DNA from: a virus
Virus record (IMG/VR): IMGVR_UViG_3300017752_000067
Coordinates: 1 to 34,394 of that record
Length of the DNA: 34,394 bases
Strand: one strand, 5' to 3'
A program made the position numbers and the translations under genes. Under the pieces are notes generated by a model. That model made no database searches. It worked only from the letters and a program-made list of their open reading frames with translations, and was not told the origin of the DNA. Below are positions 7,326-16,060 of this stretch, piece after piece. Every line of letters begins with the position of its first letter. Position 1 is the first letter of the stretch.

Positions 7326-9555
7326 TTTATATATAAAAGTAAACAGTGTTGTGCCAAAACAAGCCAGGGTTTTAAAAAACCGTAAAAGGTCTTGGCAATA
7401 TGGTTATAATGAAAAATACGATATGGTTATTATATCTCGTGACGGAACAATAGGAGATATATATAATATAAACAACTTAAAAGTAGCTGTTCCAAATACT
7501 CCAAAAGAAATATATAAAAGATCATCTGAAAAGTCAAAGCAATATTGGGAGGCTTCAGAGTATTCTAAAACACTAAAAAGAATATCTACTATATTTCAGT
7601 GGCATTCAATGCCTAATAGTTTTAAAGAACAGTGGGTTGATTATATAGAAAAAGAATTTAATAGAAGAGAGTTGGGTTATTGGTTTTATAATAACGGAGT
7701 TCCCACATATATAACAGGATCTCATTATATGTATCTTCAATGGACAAAAATTGATGTCGGTTTACCAGACTTTCGTGAAGCTAATAGAATATTTTACTTA
7801 TACTGGGAAGCTTGTAAAGCTGACAAAAGAAGTTTTGGTATTTGTTATTTAAAAATTAGACGTTCAGGATTTTCATATATGGGTTCTGAAGAATGTGTGA
7901 ACTTAGCAACTCTTGCAAAAGATGCACGTGTAGGAATTTTATCTAAAACAGGTTCAGATGCTAAAAAAATGTTTACTGATAAAGTTGTTCCTATTTCTAA
8001 TAATTATCCTTTTTTCTTTAAACCCATACAAGATGGTATGGATAAACCAAAAACTGAATTAGCCTATAGAGTTCCTGCTGCAAAAATTACAAAAAAAAAT
8101 ATGTTTGTAATAGATGAAGAAGAACAACTTGAGGGATTAGACACAACTATTGATTGGAAAAACACAGGCGATAACAGTTATGATGGTGAAAAATTAAAAT
8201 TACTTGTTCATGATGAATCTGGAAAATGGGAAAGACCTGATAATATATTAAATAACTGGAGGGTTACAAAGACTTGTTTAAGATTAGGAAGTAAAGTTAT
8301 AGGCAAATGTATGATGGGGTCTACATCAAATGCTTTAGATAAAGGAGGTAGAAATTTTAAACAACTTTTTTATGATTCTGATGTTTCAAAGAGAAACTCA
8401 AATGGTCAAACTAAAAGTGGATTATATTCCCTTTTCGTTCCGATGGAATGGAATATGGAAGGCTTTATAGATCAGTATGGTATGCCTGTTTTAGATAATC
8501 CAGAAAAACCAGTAAGGGGGATTGATGATGAAATAATAAATCAAGGAGCAATTAATTATTGGGAAAATGAAGTAAACTCTTTAAATTCAGATCCAGACGC
8601 TTTAAATGAATTTTACAGACAATTTCCTCGTACAGAATCACATGCATTTAGAGATGAAAGTAAACAATCTATTTTTAATTTAACAAAGATATACCAACAA
8701 ATAGATTACAACGACTCTTTAATTAAAGAACATTTTATAACACAAGGTTCGTTTAGTTGGAAAGATGGGATTAAAGATACTAAGGTTATTTGGACACCAA
8801 ATAAAAGAGGTAGATTTTTTGTAACTTACATGCCAAAAGTAGCATTACAAAATAATGTTATAAAAAAGAATGGCAGGTTTTTTCCTGGAAACGAACATTT
8901 AGGTTCGTTTGGTTGCGATTCTTATGATATTTCAGGTGTTGTTGTAGGTAAAGGGTCTAATGGTTCTTTGCATGGTTTAACTAAGTTTTCTATGGAAGAG
9001 ATACCAAGTAATCATTTCTTTTTAGAATACATAGCCAGACCTCAAACAGCTGAAATATTTTTTGAAGAAGTTTTAATGGCATGTGTTTTTTTTGGTATGC
9101 CAATATTATGTGAAAATAATAAACCTCGTTTGTTATATCATTTTAAGAATAGAGGGTATAGAGGCTTTTGTCTTAATAGACCAGATAAAGCTTACTCTAA
9201 GCTTTCTAAGACTGAAAAAGAATTAGGAGGTATACCAAACACTTCTGAAGATGTAAAGCAATCACATGCGTCTGCTATTGAGTCGTATATAGAAAAATAT
9301 GTAGGATTAGATATGGGTGGTATTTATAGAACAGAAGGAGATATGGGTGATACTTATTTTCAAAGAACATTAGAAGATTGGGCAAAATTTGACATAAATA
9401 ATAGAACAAAATTTGATGCTTCTATAAGCTCTGGATTAGCTATAATGGCTAACCAAAAACACTTATATACACCGTCAAGAGAAAAGACGAAAATAAGCAT
9501 TAAATTTGCAACATATAACAACACTGATTCTCGCAGTAGAATAAATAATAGATGA
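7303..9555 (+). CDS. terL: Terminase large subunit (TerL)
   Basis: About 750 residues: ATPase plus nuclease motor for DNA packaging. Numbering from TTG 7303, the variant Walker A segment is LKIRRSGFSYMGSEE (183-197); it has Lys/Arg upstream and Ser191 but no classic GKS/T. An acidic strand FVIDEEEQ lies at 268-275. The Walker B hydrophobic-DE motif is LLVHDE with Asp304/Glu305, and the coupling motif MMGSTSN follows. The nuclease half shows FGCDSYD (Asp539), ILCENN (Glu604) and a late SEDVKQSHASAIESYI segment. The start is uncertain: TTG 7303 overlaps the upstream gene by 23 bases, and an in-frame GTG at 7351 is an alternative. It overlaps the portal gene by ATGA. The size and motif style resemble crAss-like TerL. 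Confidence 0.9.
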   Translation: MQNQNQNSLYIKVNSVVPKQARVLKNRKRSWQYGYNEKYDMVIISRDGTIGDIYNINNLKVAVPNTPKEIYKRSSEKSKQYWEASEYSKTLKRISTIFQWHSMPNSFKEQWVDYIEKEFNRRELGYWFYNNGVPTYITGSHYMYLQWTKIDVGLPDFREANRIFYLYWEACKADKRSFGICYLKIRRSGFSYMGSEECVNLATLAKDARVGILSKTGSDAKKMFTDKVVPISNNYPFFFKPIQDGMDKPKTELAYRVPAAKITKKNMFVIDEEEQLEGLDTTIDWKNTGDNSYDGEKLKLLVHDESGKWERPDNILNNWRVTKTCLRLGSKVIGKCMMGSTSNALDKGGRNFKQLFYDSDVSKRNSNGQTKSGLYSLFVPMEWNMEGFIDQYGMPVLDNPEKPVRGIDDEIINQGAINYWENEVNSLNSDPDALNEFYRQFPRTESHAFRDESKQSIFNLTKIYQQIDYNDSLIKEHFITQGSFSWKDGIKDTKVIWTPNKRGRFFVTYMPKVALQNNVIKKNGRFFPGNEHLGSFGCDSYDISGVVVGKGSNGSLHGLTKFSMEEIPSNHFFLEYIARPQTAEIFFEEVLMACVFFGMPILCENNKPRLLYHFKNRGYRGFCLNRPDKAYSKLSKTEKELGGIPNTSEDVKQSHASAIESYIEKYVGLDMGGIYRTEGDMGDTYFQRTLEDWAKFDINNRTKFDASISSGLAIMANQKHLYTPSREKTKISIKFATYNNTDSRSRINNR

Positions 9556-11987
9556 AAGAGGTAAATATACAAATTAATCAAGCCGCTTTTCCTGATCAGT
9601 TTGTTACTGACGCACAAAAAGATACCATGGAGTACGGCCTACAAGTAGGGCAGGCGATACAGTACGAGTGGTTTAGAAAAGATAATAGTACATGTAGATT
9701 TTTTAATCAATGGGGAGAGTTTAACAGACTTAGACTTTATGCTCGTGGAGAACAATCTGTATCTAAATATAAAAACGAAATTGCAGTAGACGGAGATTTA
9801 AGTTACTTAAATTTAGATTGGACACCAGTTCCTGTTATTCCCAAATTTGTAGACATAGTAGTCAATGGATTGAATGACCGACTTTTTAAAGTAAAAGCAT
9901 TTGCGGAAGACGCAATGTCGGCTGAAAAAAGAAATGAGTTTCAAAAACAAATAGAAGGTGAGATGATAGCTCGACCTTTATTTCAACAAATCGAACAAGA
10001 CTTTGGAGTTAATGTTTTTCAAACAGAAGAATCTGAACTTCCTAATGATGACGAAGAACTTCAGTTGTTTATGCAAATGAAGTACAAACCAGCAATAGAG
10101 ATAGCTGCAGAAGAAGCAATTGATACGATTTTAAATAAAAACCAATATCAAGAAATTAGAAAAAGATGTGATTACGATTTAATGACTCTTGGAGTTAGTA
10201 TGGCAAAACATCAATTCTTGCCAGGACAAGGTGTTCAATTAGATTATGTTGATCCAGCTAATGTTGTTTATAGCTATACAGAAGATCCTTATTTTAAAGA
10301 TTGTTTTTATTGGGGTGAAATTAAAACTATACCAATGTCAGAGTTGGTCAAAATAAATCCTGATATTACTAATGAAGAAATGGAAACTATATCCAAGTAT
10401 AGTCAATCTTGGTACAACTATTATAATAACGCACAGTACTATGAGAATAGTATGTTTATGCGTGACACTGTTACTTTATTATATTTCAATTATAAAACGA
10501 CTCATTCTTTTGTTTATAAAAAGAAAGAAATGGCGGACGGAAGTTTTAAAGTAGTAAGTAAAACAGATGAATTTAATCCTCCAACAGAAATGCAAGAGGA
10601 AGGTAAATTCGAAAGAATAGAAAAAAATATAGAAGTTTGGTATGATGGTATCATGGTTATGGGTACTAATATTATGCTAAAATGGGAGCTGGCAGAAAAT
10701 ATGGTAAGACCTAAGTCTGCATCTCAACATGCAATGCCTAATTATGTGGCTTGTGCGCCAAGAATGTATAAAGGAGTTTACGAGTCTTTAGTTAGAAGAA
10801 TGATTCCTTTTGCAGACTTAATACAAATAACACATTTAAAAATACAACAAGTAGTTTCACGTGTTGTCCCTGATGGAGTTTTTATTGATGCTGATGGTTT
10901 AAATGAAGTTGACTTAGGAACAGGAAACGCATACAACCCAGAAGATGCATTAAGACTTTACTTCCAAACAGGTTCTGTAGTTGGTAGATCTTATACTCAA
11001 GATGGAGAGTTTAATAATGCAAGACAACCTATTCAGCAATTAACTTCAAGTAGTGGTGCTGGAAAACTTCAAATGCTTATAGGTAACTATAATCATTATA
11101 TGGATATGATTAGAACAGTCACAGGATTAAATGAGGCACGAGATGCTTCAAGTCCTAATCCAGATGCTTTAGTCGGTGTTCAAAAACTTGCAGCTCTTAG
11201 TTCTAATACTGCTACAAGGCATATATTAAACAGTAGTTTGTATATGACTAAAAGATTAGCAGAAGGTGTAGTTATAAGAACTGCAGATATTTTAGAATAT
11301 TCTTCATTTAAAAATCAATTTGCAATGCAGATTGGTAAATACAATTTAAGAATATTAGAAGACTTAAAAGATTTCTATTTATATGATTTTGGTGTTTTCT
11401 TAGAAATGTCTCCTGATGAAGAACAAAAGCAAATGCTTGAACAAAACATACAAATGGCTTTATCTAAAAATGATATAAGCTTAGAAGACGCTATTGATAT
11501 TAGAGAAATCCATAATTTAAAAATGGCTAACCAATTATTAAAAGTAAAAAGAAAAAGAAAGCAGGATGCAGAAATGCAACAAATGCAACAACAGCAAGCA
11601 GCACAAGCTGAACAACAGCAAGCTGGTATAATGGCTCAGGCTCAAGCTGACCAACAAAAAGCACAAATGGAAATCCAAGGTAAAATGCAATTAAAACAAC
11701 AAGAGGTTGCTATGGATATCGAAAAGCTTAAAAACGAAGCTGCATTAAAAGCACAACTAATGGAAACTGAATTTGCATATAATATGCAACTAAGAGGTTT
11801 AGAACAAAAACAAATTGATTTACGTGAACAAGCTAAAGAAAAAGGTAAGTCAGATAGAATTACTATGGCTAACTCGCAACAATCTAAAATGATTGAGCAA
11901 AGAAAAAGAAACTTACCTCCAATAACTTTTGAATCTAATGAAGATAGTTTAGATGGTTTTGATTTAGCAGAATTTAACCCAAGATAA
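9552..11987 (+). CDS. Portal protein
   Basis: 811 residues. It directly follows TerL with a 4-base overlap, the standard position. Residues 60-115 (LRLYARGEQSVSKYK, LNLDWTPVPVIPKFVDIVV) match the start of the wing/stem region of large Bacteroidota phage portals, and DYDLMTLGVSMAKHQF and DYVDPANVVYSYTEDP (about 205-250) are typical portal core strands. About residues 665-775 form a Gln/Ala/Lys-rich coiled coil (barrel-like; QQMQQQQAAQAEQQQAG), and the tail ends with FESNEDSLDGFDLAEFNPR. The dodecameric DNA entry channel is the expected role. The long C-terminal coiled coil fits crAss-like and P22-like barrel extensions. Confidence 0.88.
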   Translation: MKEVNIQINQAAFPDQFVTDAQKDTMEYGLQVGQAIQYEWFRKDNSTCRFFNQWGEFNRLRLYARGEQSVSKYKNEIAVDGDLSYLNLDWTPVPVIPKFVDIVVNGLNDRLFKVKAFAEDAMSAEKRNEFQKQIEGEMIARPLFQQIEQDFGVNVFQTEESELPNDDEELQLFMQMKYKPAIEIAAEEAIDTILNKNQYQEIRKRCDYDLMTLGVSMAKHQFLPGQGVQLDYVDPANVVYSYTEDPYFKDCFYWGEIKTIPMSELVKINPDITNEEMETISKYSQSWYNYYNNAQYYENSMFMRDTVTLLYFNYKTTHSFVYKKKEMADGSFKVVSKTDEFNPPTEMQEEGKFERIEKNIEVWYDGIMVMGTNIMLKWELAENMVRPKSASQHAMPNYVACAPRMYKGVYESLVRRMIPFADLIQITHLKIQQVVSRVVPDGVFIDADGLNEVDLGTGNAYNPEDALRLYFQTGSVVGRSYTQDGEFNNARQPIQQLTSSSGAGKLQMLIGNYNHYMDMIRTVTGLNEARDASSPNPDALVGVQKLAALSSNTATRHILNSSLYMTKRLAEGVVIRTADILEYSSFKNQFAMQIGKYNLRILEDLKDFYLYDFGVFLEMSPDEEQKQMLEQNIQMALSKNDISLEDAIDIREIHNLKMANQLLKVKRKRKQDAEMQQMQQQQAAQAEQQQAGIMAQAQADQQKAQMEIQGKMQLKQQEVAMDIEKLKNEAALKAQLMETEFAYNMQLRGLEQKQIDLREQAKEKGKSDRITMANSQQSKMIEQRKRNLPPITFESNEDSLDGFDLAEFNPR

Positions 11988-11988
11988 T

Positions 11989-12318
11989 ATGAGTAAATTA
12001 GATAAGAAAAAAAGAAAAAAACAAAGACCTGCTGCGATAGCAAAAGAGTCTACACGTACTGTAACAAACGTTCCTACTAAACCTCGTAAAAAACTAATAA
12101 CAAAAAAACAATCAGAGGCACAAAAAGCTAAACTAAAAGAGTATGCTAAAAATCTTAAACCTCTTCCCAAGCCAAAAATGAAAGGTGGCATTGTAGGCGG
12201 AGGATGGATAGGCGGCGGAAAAATTTTAAGTGGCGCTAAACAAATTGGCAAATTTGCAGCTAAACATTTAGCTAAAAAAGGAGGTCCTAAAGTTCTTGAT
12301 AAAAATATAAAAAAATGA
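11989..12318 (+). CDS. Small Lys-rich protein with Gly-rich amphipathic segment
   Basis: 109 residues, of which about 30 are Lys. The N-terminal 60 residues are highly basic (KKKRKKQRP, KPRKKLITKK). Residues 66-78 are a Gly-rich hydrophobic stretch (GGIVGGGWIGGGK), followed by an amphipathic basic helix (ILSGAKQIGKFAAKHLAKK). It starts 2 bases after the portal stop, and its own stop overlaps the next small gene. A DNA-binding, portal-associated or membrane-active virion component is possible. I do not recognise a family. Confidence 0.6.
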   Translation: MSKLDKKKRKKQRPAAIAKESTRTVTNVPTKPRKKLITKKQSEAQKAKLKEYAKNLKPLPKPKMKGGIVGGGWIGGGKILSGAKQIGKFAAKHLAKKGGPKVLDKNIKK

Positions 12319-12449
12319 TGCAAAAAACAGCAGGCCCACAATTAAATCAAGCAAGAGAAGATTTTAATAAAAGGGTTAGTAGAAAAAGTATGTTGGGTAA
12401 ATCAAAAAAAGTCCAATGGGAATCCAAAAGACGTTTTTGTAATATTTGA
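12315..12449 (+). CDS. 44-residue basic protein
   Basis: A short gene whose ATG (12315, or the adjacent ATG at 12318) overlaps the stop of the preceding basic gene as ATGA, as do several real gene pairs here. The product, MMQKTAGPQLNQAREDF through to KKVQWESKRRFCNI, has 12 Lys/Arg in 44 residues and one Cys near the end. It fills the space between the portal module and the promoter before the scaffold gene. Function unknown; coupling and packing are the only support. Confidence 0.55.
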   Translation: MMQKTAGPQLNQAREDFNKRVSRKSMLGKSKKVQWESKRRFCNI

Positions 12450-12478
12450 ACAGCTAAAATATATAATTAAATAAGTAT

Positions 12479-12486
12479 TAACTTTG
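12479..12486 (+). promoter_or_regulatory. Bacteroidota -7 promoter box (TAACTTTG)
   Basis: TAnnTTTG match in the 53-base AT-rich gap before the scaffold-like gene, 16 bases before its ATG at 12503. It would start a scaffold-capsid transcript ending at the hairpins near 15141-15231. Confidence 0.6.
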
Positions 12487-12502
12487 TTAAAAATTAAATC
12501 AA

Positions 12503-13642
12503 ATGAAATTACAAGTAAAAGAAGTTAGTGGAAATGAAAAATCTAAAGCTGAAATAGAAGAGCAGTTACTGCAAAAACACGAAGAAACTACATCTCAGGA
12601 AAAACCTGTAGATAAAGTAGAAGAAGTAAAGGTAGAAGCTCCAGAGCAAGCAAAAGAAGTTGAAACTAAAGAAGTTGAAAATACTTCTAAAGATATACCT
12701 GAATCATCAGGGGTAAATGATGATAACGTTCTTTCATATATAAAAGAAAGATACAATAAAGACATTGAATCAGTTGATCAATTATTTGAGACCAAAGAAT
12801 CAAATGAAAAATTACCTGAAGATGTTTTAAAGTATTTTGAGTATAAAAAAGAAACTGGTCGTGGAATCGAAGACTTTTATAAATTACAAAAAGACTACGA
12901 TAACATGGAAGAAGACGCAGTGATAGCTGATTATATGTCTATTCAAGAAGAAGGTTTGGATGCTATTGATATTCAAGACTTAATGGATGACAAGTTTGGA
13001 TATGATGAAGATGATGATGAAAAAGATATTAGAAAAATAAAATTAGCTAAAAAAAGAGAACTTGCTAAGGCACGTAAGTTTTTTACTGAACAGAAAGATA
13101 AATATAAAATTCCTCTTGAGTCAAGCAGGGATGGATTATCTGATGATCAGGAAAAAAAATTAAGTGACTATAATAAGTATATAGAGGAATCAAAAACAAT
13201 TGCTGAAAGTAATGAAAAGCGATATGATTACTTTTTAAGCCGCACTAAAGAAGTGTTTAACAATGAGTTCAAAGGTTTTGAATTTGAGGTTGGTGAAAAA
13301 AAGATTAATTATAAACCAGGTACAGCAGATGAATTGATGAACAAGCAGTCAGACGTAAACAACTTTGTAAATAAATACATTAACAAAGATGGTTTAATGT
13401 CAGATGCAAATGGATACCATAAAGCCTTATCGGTTGCAATGAATCCAGAAAAGTTTGCTCAGTTCTTTTATGACCAAGGTGTTGCAGCAGCAGTGGATGA
13501 TGTTACACGTAAATCCAAAAACATTAATATGGATGTACGTAAATCGCCACAGCTATCAACAAAAGATGGTTTAAAGATTCGCCCAATTGGTGACAGTAGT
13601 AGCGGAAGAGGACTCAAAATTAGAAGTATTAAAAAAAATTAA
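12503..13642 (+). CDS. Scaffold-like capsid assembly protein
   Basis: 379 residues, immediately upstream of the capsid gene and sharing its transcript. The N-terminal 75 residues are Glu/Lys/Val-rich and probably disordered. The middle is very acidic and helical (DDKFGYDEDDDEKDIRKIK around 165-183; coiled-coil stretches to about 250). The C-terminus turns basic and contains the motif GLKIR-x-I twice, at 356-362 (GLKIRPI) and 370-376 (GLKIRSI). Scaffold proteins commonly bind the capsid through a small basic C-terminal element, so the order acidic helical body plus basic tail fits. There is no protease motif. Assignment by position and composition. Confidence 0.65.
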   Translation: MKLQVKEVSGNEKSKAEIEEQLLQKHEETTSQEKPVDKVEEVKVEAPEQAKEVETKEVENTSKDIPESSGVNDDNVLSYIKERYNKDIESVDQLFETKESNEKLPEDVLKYFEYKKETGRGIEDFYKLQKDYDNMEEDAVIADYMSIQEEGLDAIDIQDLMDDKFGYDEDDDEKDIRKIKLAKKRELAKARKFFTEQKDKYKIPLESSRDGLSDDQEKKLSDYNKYIEESKTIAESNEKRYDYFLSRTKEVFNNEFKGFEFEVGEKKINYKPGTADELMNKQSDVNNFVNKYINKDGLMSDANGYHKALSVAMNPEKFAQFFYDQGVAAAVDDVTRKSKNINMDVRKSPQLSTKDGLKIRPIGDSSSGRGLKIRSIKKN

Positions 13643-13660
13643 CAATTAAAAATTAAAAAA

Positions 13661-15127
13661 ATGGCAGTAAATGTAACCCCTGGTTTCGACTTACAACCTT
13701 CAGCACAACAAGTGCCGTTGGAAAGCAACTATATTACAGACTTCAATTTCTTAAATCAGTATTTACCTGACACTTATGAAAAAGAGTTTGAAAGATATGG
13801 TAATCGAAGCGTATCCTCCTTCCTAAGATTGGTAGGAGCTGAAATGCCTTCTAACTCTGACCTTATCAAATGGGCTGAGCAAGGAAGATTGCATGTAAAA
13901 TATCAAAATTGCACATCTGGATCAGCAGCTGGTGCAGGAACAAGATCAGCAGTATGGACTATTCCAAACAATGTTTCTAACTTTAACCCTGCTTTAGGTG
14001 GAACACCTAACACAGCATCGTTAAGAGTTGGACAAACAGTAATGATCTCTGACAAAACACCTGGTTCAAATTTAACCAACAAAGGTGTAATTACAGTAGC
14101 ACCTACAGCTGGTGCGCCAAACGTTGTAACAATTGCTTACTATGAAGCAAGCGGACAAGTAATGGGAGCTGGTGTAGCGTGTGATATCTTTATCTATGGT
14201 TCTGAATTTAACAAAGGAACTGATGGTATGGTAGGATCTAATGAATCTGACGATTTTATTTTCGATAACAAACCAATCATTATCAAAGACAAGTATTCTG
14301 TTTCTGGTTCTGATATGGCTCAAATCGGATGGATCGAAGTATCAGGTGAAGATGGCGTAAGCGGATACCTATGGTATTTAAAATCTGAGCATGACACAAG
14401 ATTACGTTTTGAAGACTATATGGAGACAGCTATGATTGAAGCTGTGCCTGCAGAAGCTACTTCTGGAGCAGGAGACTTTTTCCAAGGAGTTGGTGCTGGT
14501 GCGTCTGCAGCAAACTTAAATGGTTCTGAAGGTGTATTCTTTGTAGTAGGACAAAGAGGTAATGTATTTGGTGGAGGTAATCCAACAACTCTTGCTGAAT
14601 TTGATTCTATTATCCAAAGATTAGACAAGCAAGGAGCTATTGAAGAAAATGTTCTTTTTGTAAATAGAGACTTTTCATTTGACATTGACGATATGTTAGC
14701 AGCACAAAACTCTTACGGAGCTGGTGGTACTTCATATGGTTTATTTGACAATGATGAAGAGATGGCTTTAAATCTTGGATTCTCAGGATTTAGAAGAGGT
14801 TATGACTTTTACAAGTCTGACTGGAAATATCTGAACGACCCGACAATGAGAGGTGGTCTTGTAGGTGGAGCAATTAACGGAATGTTAGTTCCTGCTGGTT
14901 CAACTACAGTTTACGATCAAATCTTAGGAAAGAATGCTAAGCGTCCTTTCTTACATGTTCGTTACAGAGCTTCTGAAACTGAAGATAGAAGATACAAGAC
15001 TTGGATCACTGGTTCTGCTGGTGGAGCAAAAACATCTTCTTTAGATGCTATGGAAGTAAACTTCTTGACTGAAAGAGCTGTTTGTGTTTTAGGAGCAAAC
15101 AACTTCTTCTTATTTCAAGATGCATAA
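13661..15127 (+). CDS. Major capsid protein (HK97-fold candidate)
   Basis: 488 residues. It follows the scaffold gene with an A-rich 18-base gap and no promoter box. The N-terminal arm (to about 50) is followed by LRLVGAEMPSNSDLIKWAEQGRLHVKY (about 55-81), consistent with the long arm/E-loop region. Residues about 115-182 form a beta insertion (RVGQTVMISDKT, GVITVAPTAG, CDIFIYGSEF). The body ends with GFRRGYDFYKSDWKYLNDP, a glycine-rich turn and MEVNFLTERAVCVLGANNFFLF, a typical closing P-domain. GGT/GCT-type codons and some C-ending codons (ATC, TTC) are commoner than in its neighbours, as expected for a highly expressed gene. Double stop TAATAA. Confidence 0.85.
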   Translation: MAVNVTPGFDLQPSAQQVPLESNYITDFNFLNQYLPDTYEKEFERYGNRSVSSFLRLVGAEMPSNSDLIKWAEQGRLHVKYQNCTSGSAAGAGTRSAVWTIPNNVSNFNPALGGTPNTASLRVGQTVMISDKTPGSNLTNKGVITVAPTAGAPNVVTIAYYEASGQVMGAGVACDIFIYGSEFNKGTDGMVGSNESDDFIFDNKPIIIKDKYSVSGSDMAQIGWIEVSGEDGVSGYLWYLKSEHDTRLRFEDYMETAMIEAVPAEATSGAGDFFQGVGAGASAANLNGSEGVFFVVGQRGNVFGGGNPTTLAEFDSIIQRLDKQGAIEENVLFVNRDFSFDIDDMLAAQNSYGAGGTSYGLFDNDEEMALNLGFSGFRRGYDFYKSDWKYLNDPTMRGGLVGGAINGMLVPAGSTTVYDQILGKNAKRPFLHVRYRASETEDRRYKTWITGSAGGAKTSSLDAMEVNFLTERAVCVLGANNFFLFQDA

Positions 15128-15140
15128 TAAGTAGTAATAT

Positions 15141-15167
15141 TTACCCTCGTTGTAATAACGAGGGTAA
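15141..15167 (+). terminator. Perfect 11-bp hairpin after the capsid gene
   Basis: Left arm TTACCCTCGTT (15141-15151), loop GTAAT, right arm AACGAGGGTAA (15157-15167). Only a short broken T tract follows, so by itself it is a weak terminator or an mRNA 3'-end stabiliser. Confidence 0.65.
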
Positions 15168-15179
15168 TTATTTTAAAAG

Positions 15180-15231
15180 GAGGGTAAACGGCATACATGT
15201 AAACGTTCTCTTAGTAACCCTCTTTTTTTTT
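15180..15231 (+). terminator. Second hairpin with T9 tract (intrinsic terminator)
   Basis: GAGGGT (15180-15185) can pair with ACCCTC (15217-15222), followed directly by nine T residues. Within the long loop AACG and CGTT (around 15187-15205) can pair as a second storey. Its arms repeat those of the upstream hairpin, allowing alternative pairings. Confidence 0.6.
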
Positions 15232-15248
15232 AAATTAAATTATATCAA

Positions 15249-16007
15249 ATGAAAAAAACACAAAAATTTATAGATAAAGCTTACAGGCTTATCGGAGAGA
15301 AAGCCCCACTAAGTTATATGTTGGCATCACGCCATTCAAAAAGATCCCCTTTATTATATTTTGACGAAGACAAAGGAGTAAACAGACCTTTGCGTTATGC
15401 ACGTAATCAAAAAACTCCATTCGAAGATGAACAAGATGGTAATGCTGTTTTAGAGCCTATAGTATTTGAAGACGGTATGCTTTTTGTTCCAAAACAAAAT
15501 CAAGTGCTACAAGAGTTTTTACATTATCATCCCTCAAACGGAAGAGTGTATGAAGTAATTGATAAAGCCAGAGATGCTTCACAAGAACTTGAAATTGTTG
15601 AACAAGCATTGGACGCACAAATAGTAGCCAAAGGATTAAAAGGCGACAAGCTTTTAGCTGTAGCAAGAGTTCTTATAGGGGCAGGTGTAGATAGAATGAG
15701 TACGATTGAAATTAGAAGAGATGTATTAGTTTACGCTCAAAACAATCCGTTTGACTTTTTAGAAACAATTAATGATCCTATGTTAGATTTAACGAACGAT
15801 GTAGTTCAATTTTTTAACAATTCATTTTTAGTATTTAAGAACAACGGAAAAGACGTATATTTTAACTTACCTAAAAATAAAACTAAATTATTAACTGTGC
15901 CTTTTGGTGAAGATGCATATTATATAGTAGCTTCTTTTTTCCAAGGTGATGAAGGTTTAGAAACTTACAAATTATTAGTTAAACGCTTAAAATCTACTAA
16001 CGAATAA
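15249..16007 (+). CDS. Conserved-looking virion-module protein
   Basis: 252 residues, starting 17 bases after the terminator T tract. The N-terminal half carries a strongly patterned region (KFIDKAYRLI, PLSYMLASRH, SPLLYFDEDKG, PLRYARNQKTPFEDEQDG, PIVFEDGMLFVPK, LQEFLHYHP; residues 5-95). This is a layout I recall from phage proteins of several marine groups encoded near capsid genes, without an assigned function. The C-terminal half (110-185) is helical (TIEIRRDVLVYAQNNPFDFLETINDP) and ends with strands. No promoter box is visible in the 121-base gap, so expression should depend on read-through from the capsid transcript. Confidence 0.6.
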   Translation: MKKTQKFIDKAYRLIGEKAPLSYMLASRHSKRSPLLYFDEDKGVNRPLRYARNQKTPFEDEQDGNAVLEPIVFEDGMLFVPKQNQVLQEFLHYHPSNGRVYEVIDKARDASQELEIVEQALDAQIVAKGLKGDKLLAVARVLIGAGVDRMSTIEIRRDVLVYAQNNPFDFLETINDPMLDLTNDVVQFFNNSFLVFKNNGKDVYFNLPKNKTKLLTVPFGEDAYYIVASFFQGDEGLETYKLLVKRLKSTNE

Positions 16008-16011
16008 ACTG

Positions 16012-16019
16012 TATATTTG
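16012..16019 (+). promoter_or_regulatory. Bacteroidota -7 promoter box (TATATTTG)
   Basis: TAnnTTTG match just after the stop of the 252-aa gene, about 41 bases before the ATG at 16061. With the terminator at 16922-16954 it defines a short two-gene unit. Confidence 0.55.
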
Positions 16020-16060
16020 CAAAGAGAATAATCTCATATAACATATTATTTTTATAAAAG

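Noticed and set aside
11642-12341. Minus-strand frames of 133 and 125 codons opposite the portal end and the basic protein
   Set aside because: Leu/Phe/Cys-rich mirror images of Gln/Lys-rich coding sequence. The plus-strand frames are better supported by spacing and coupling.
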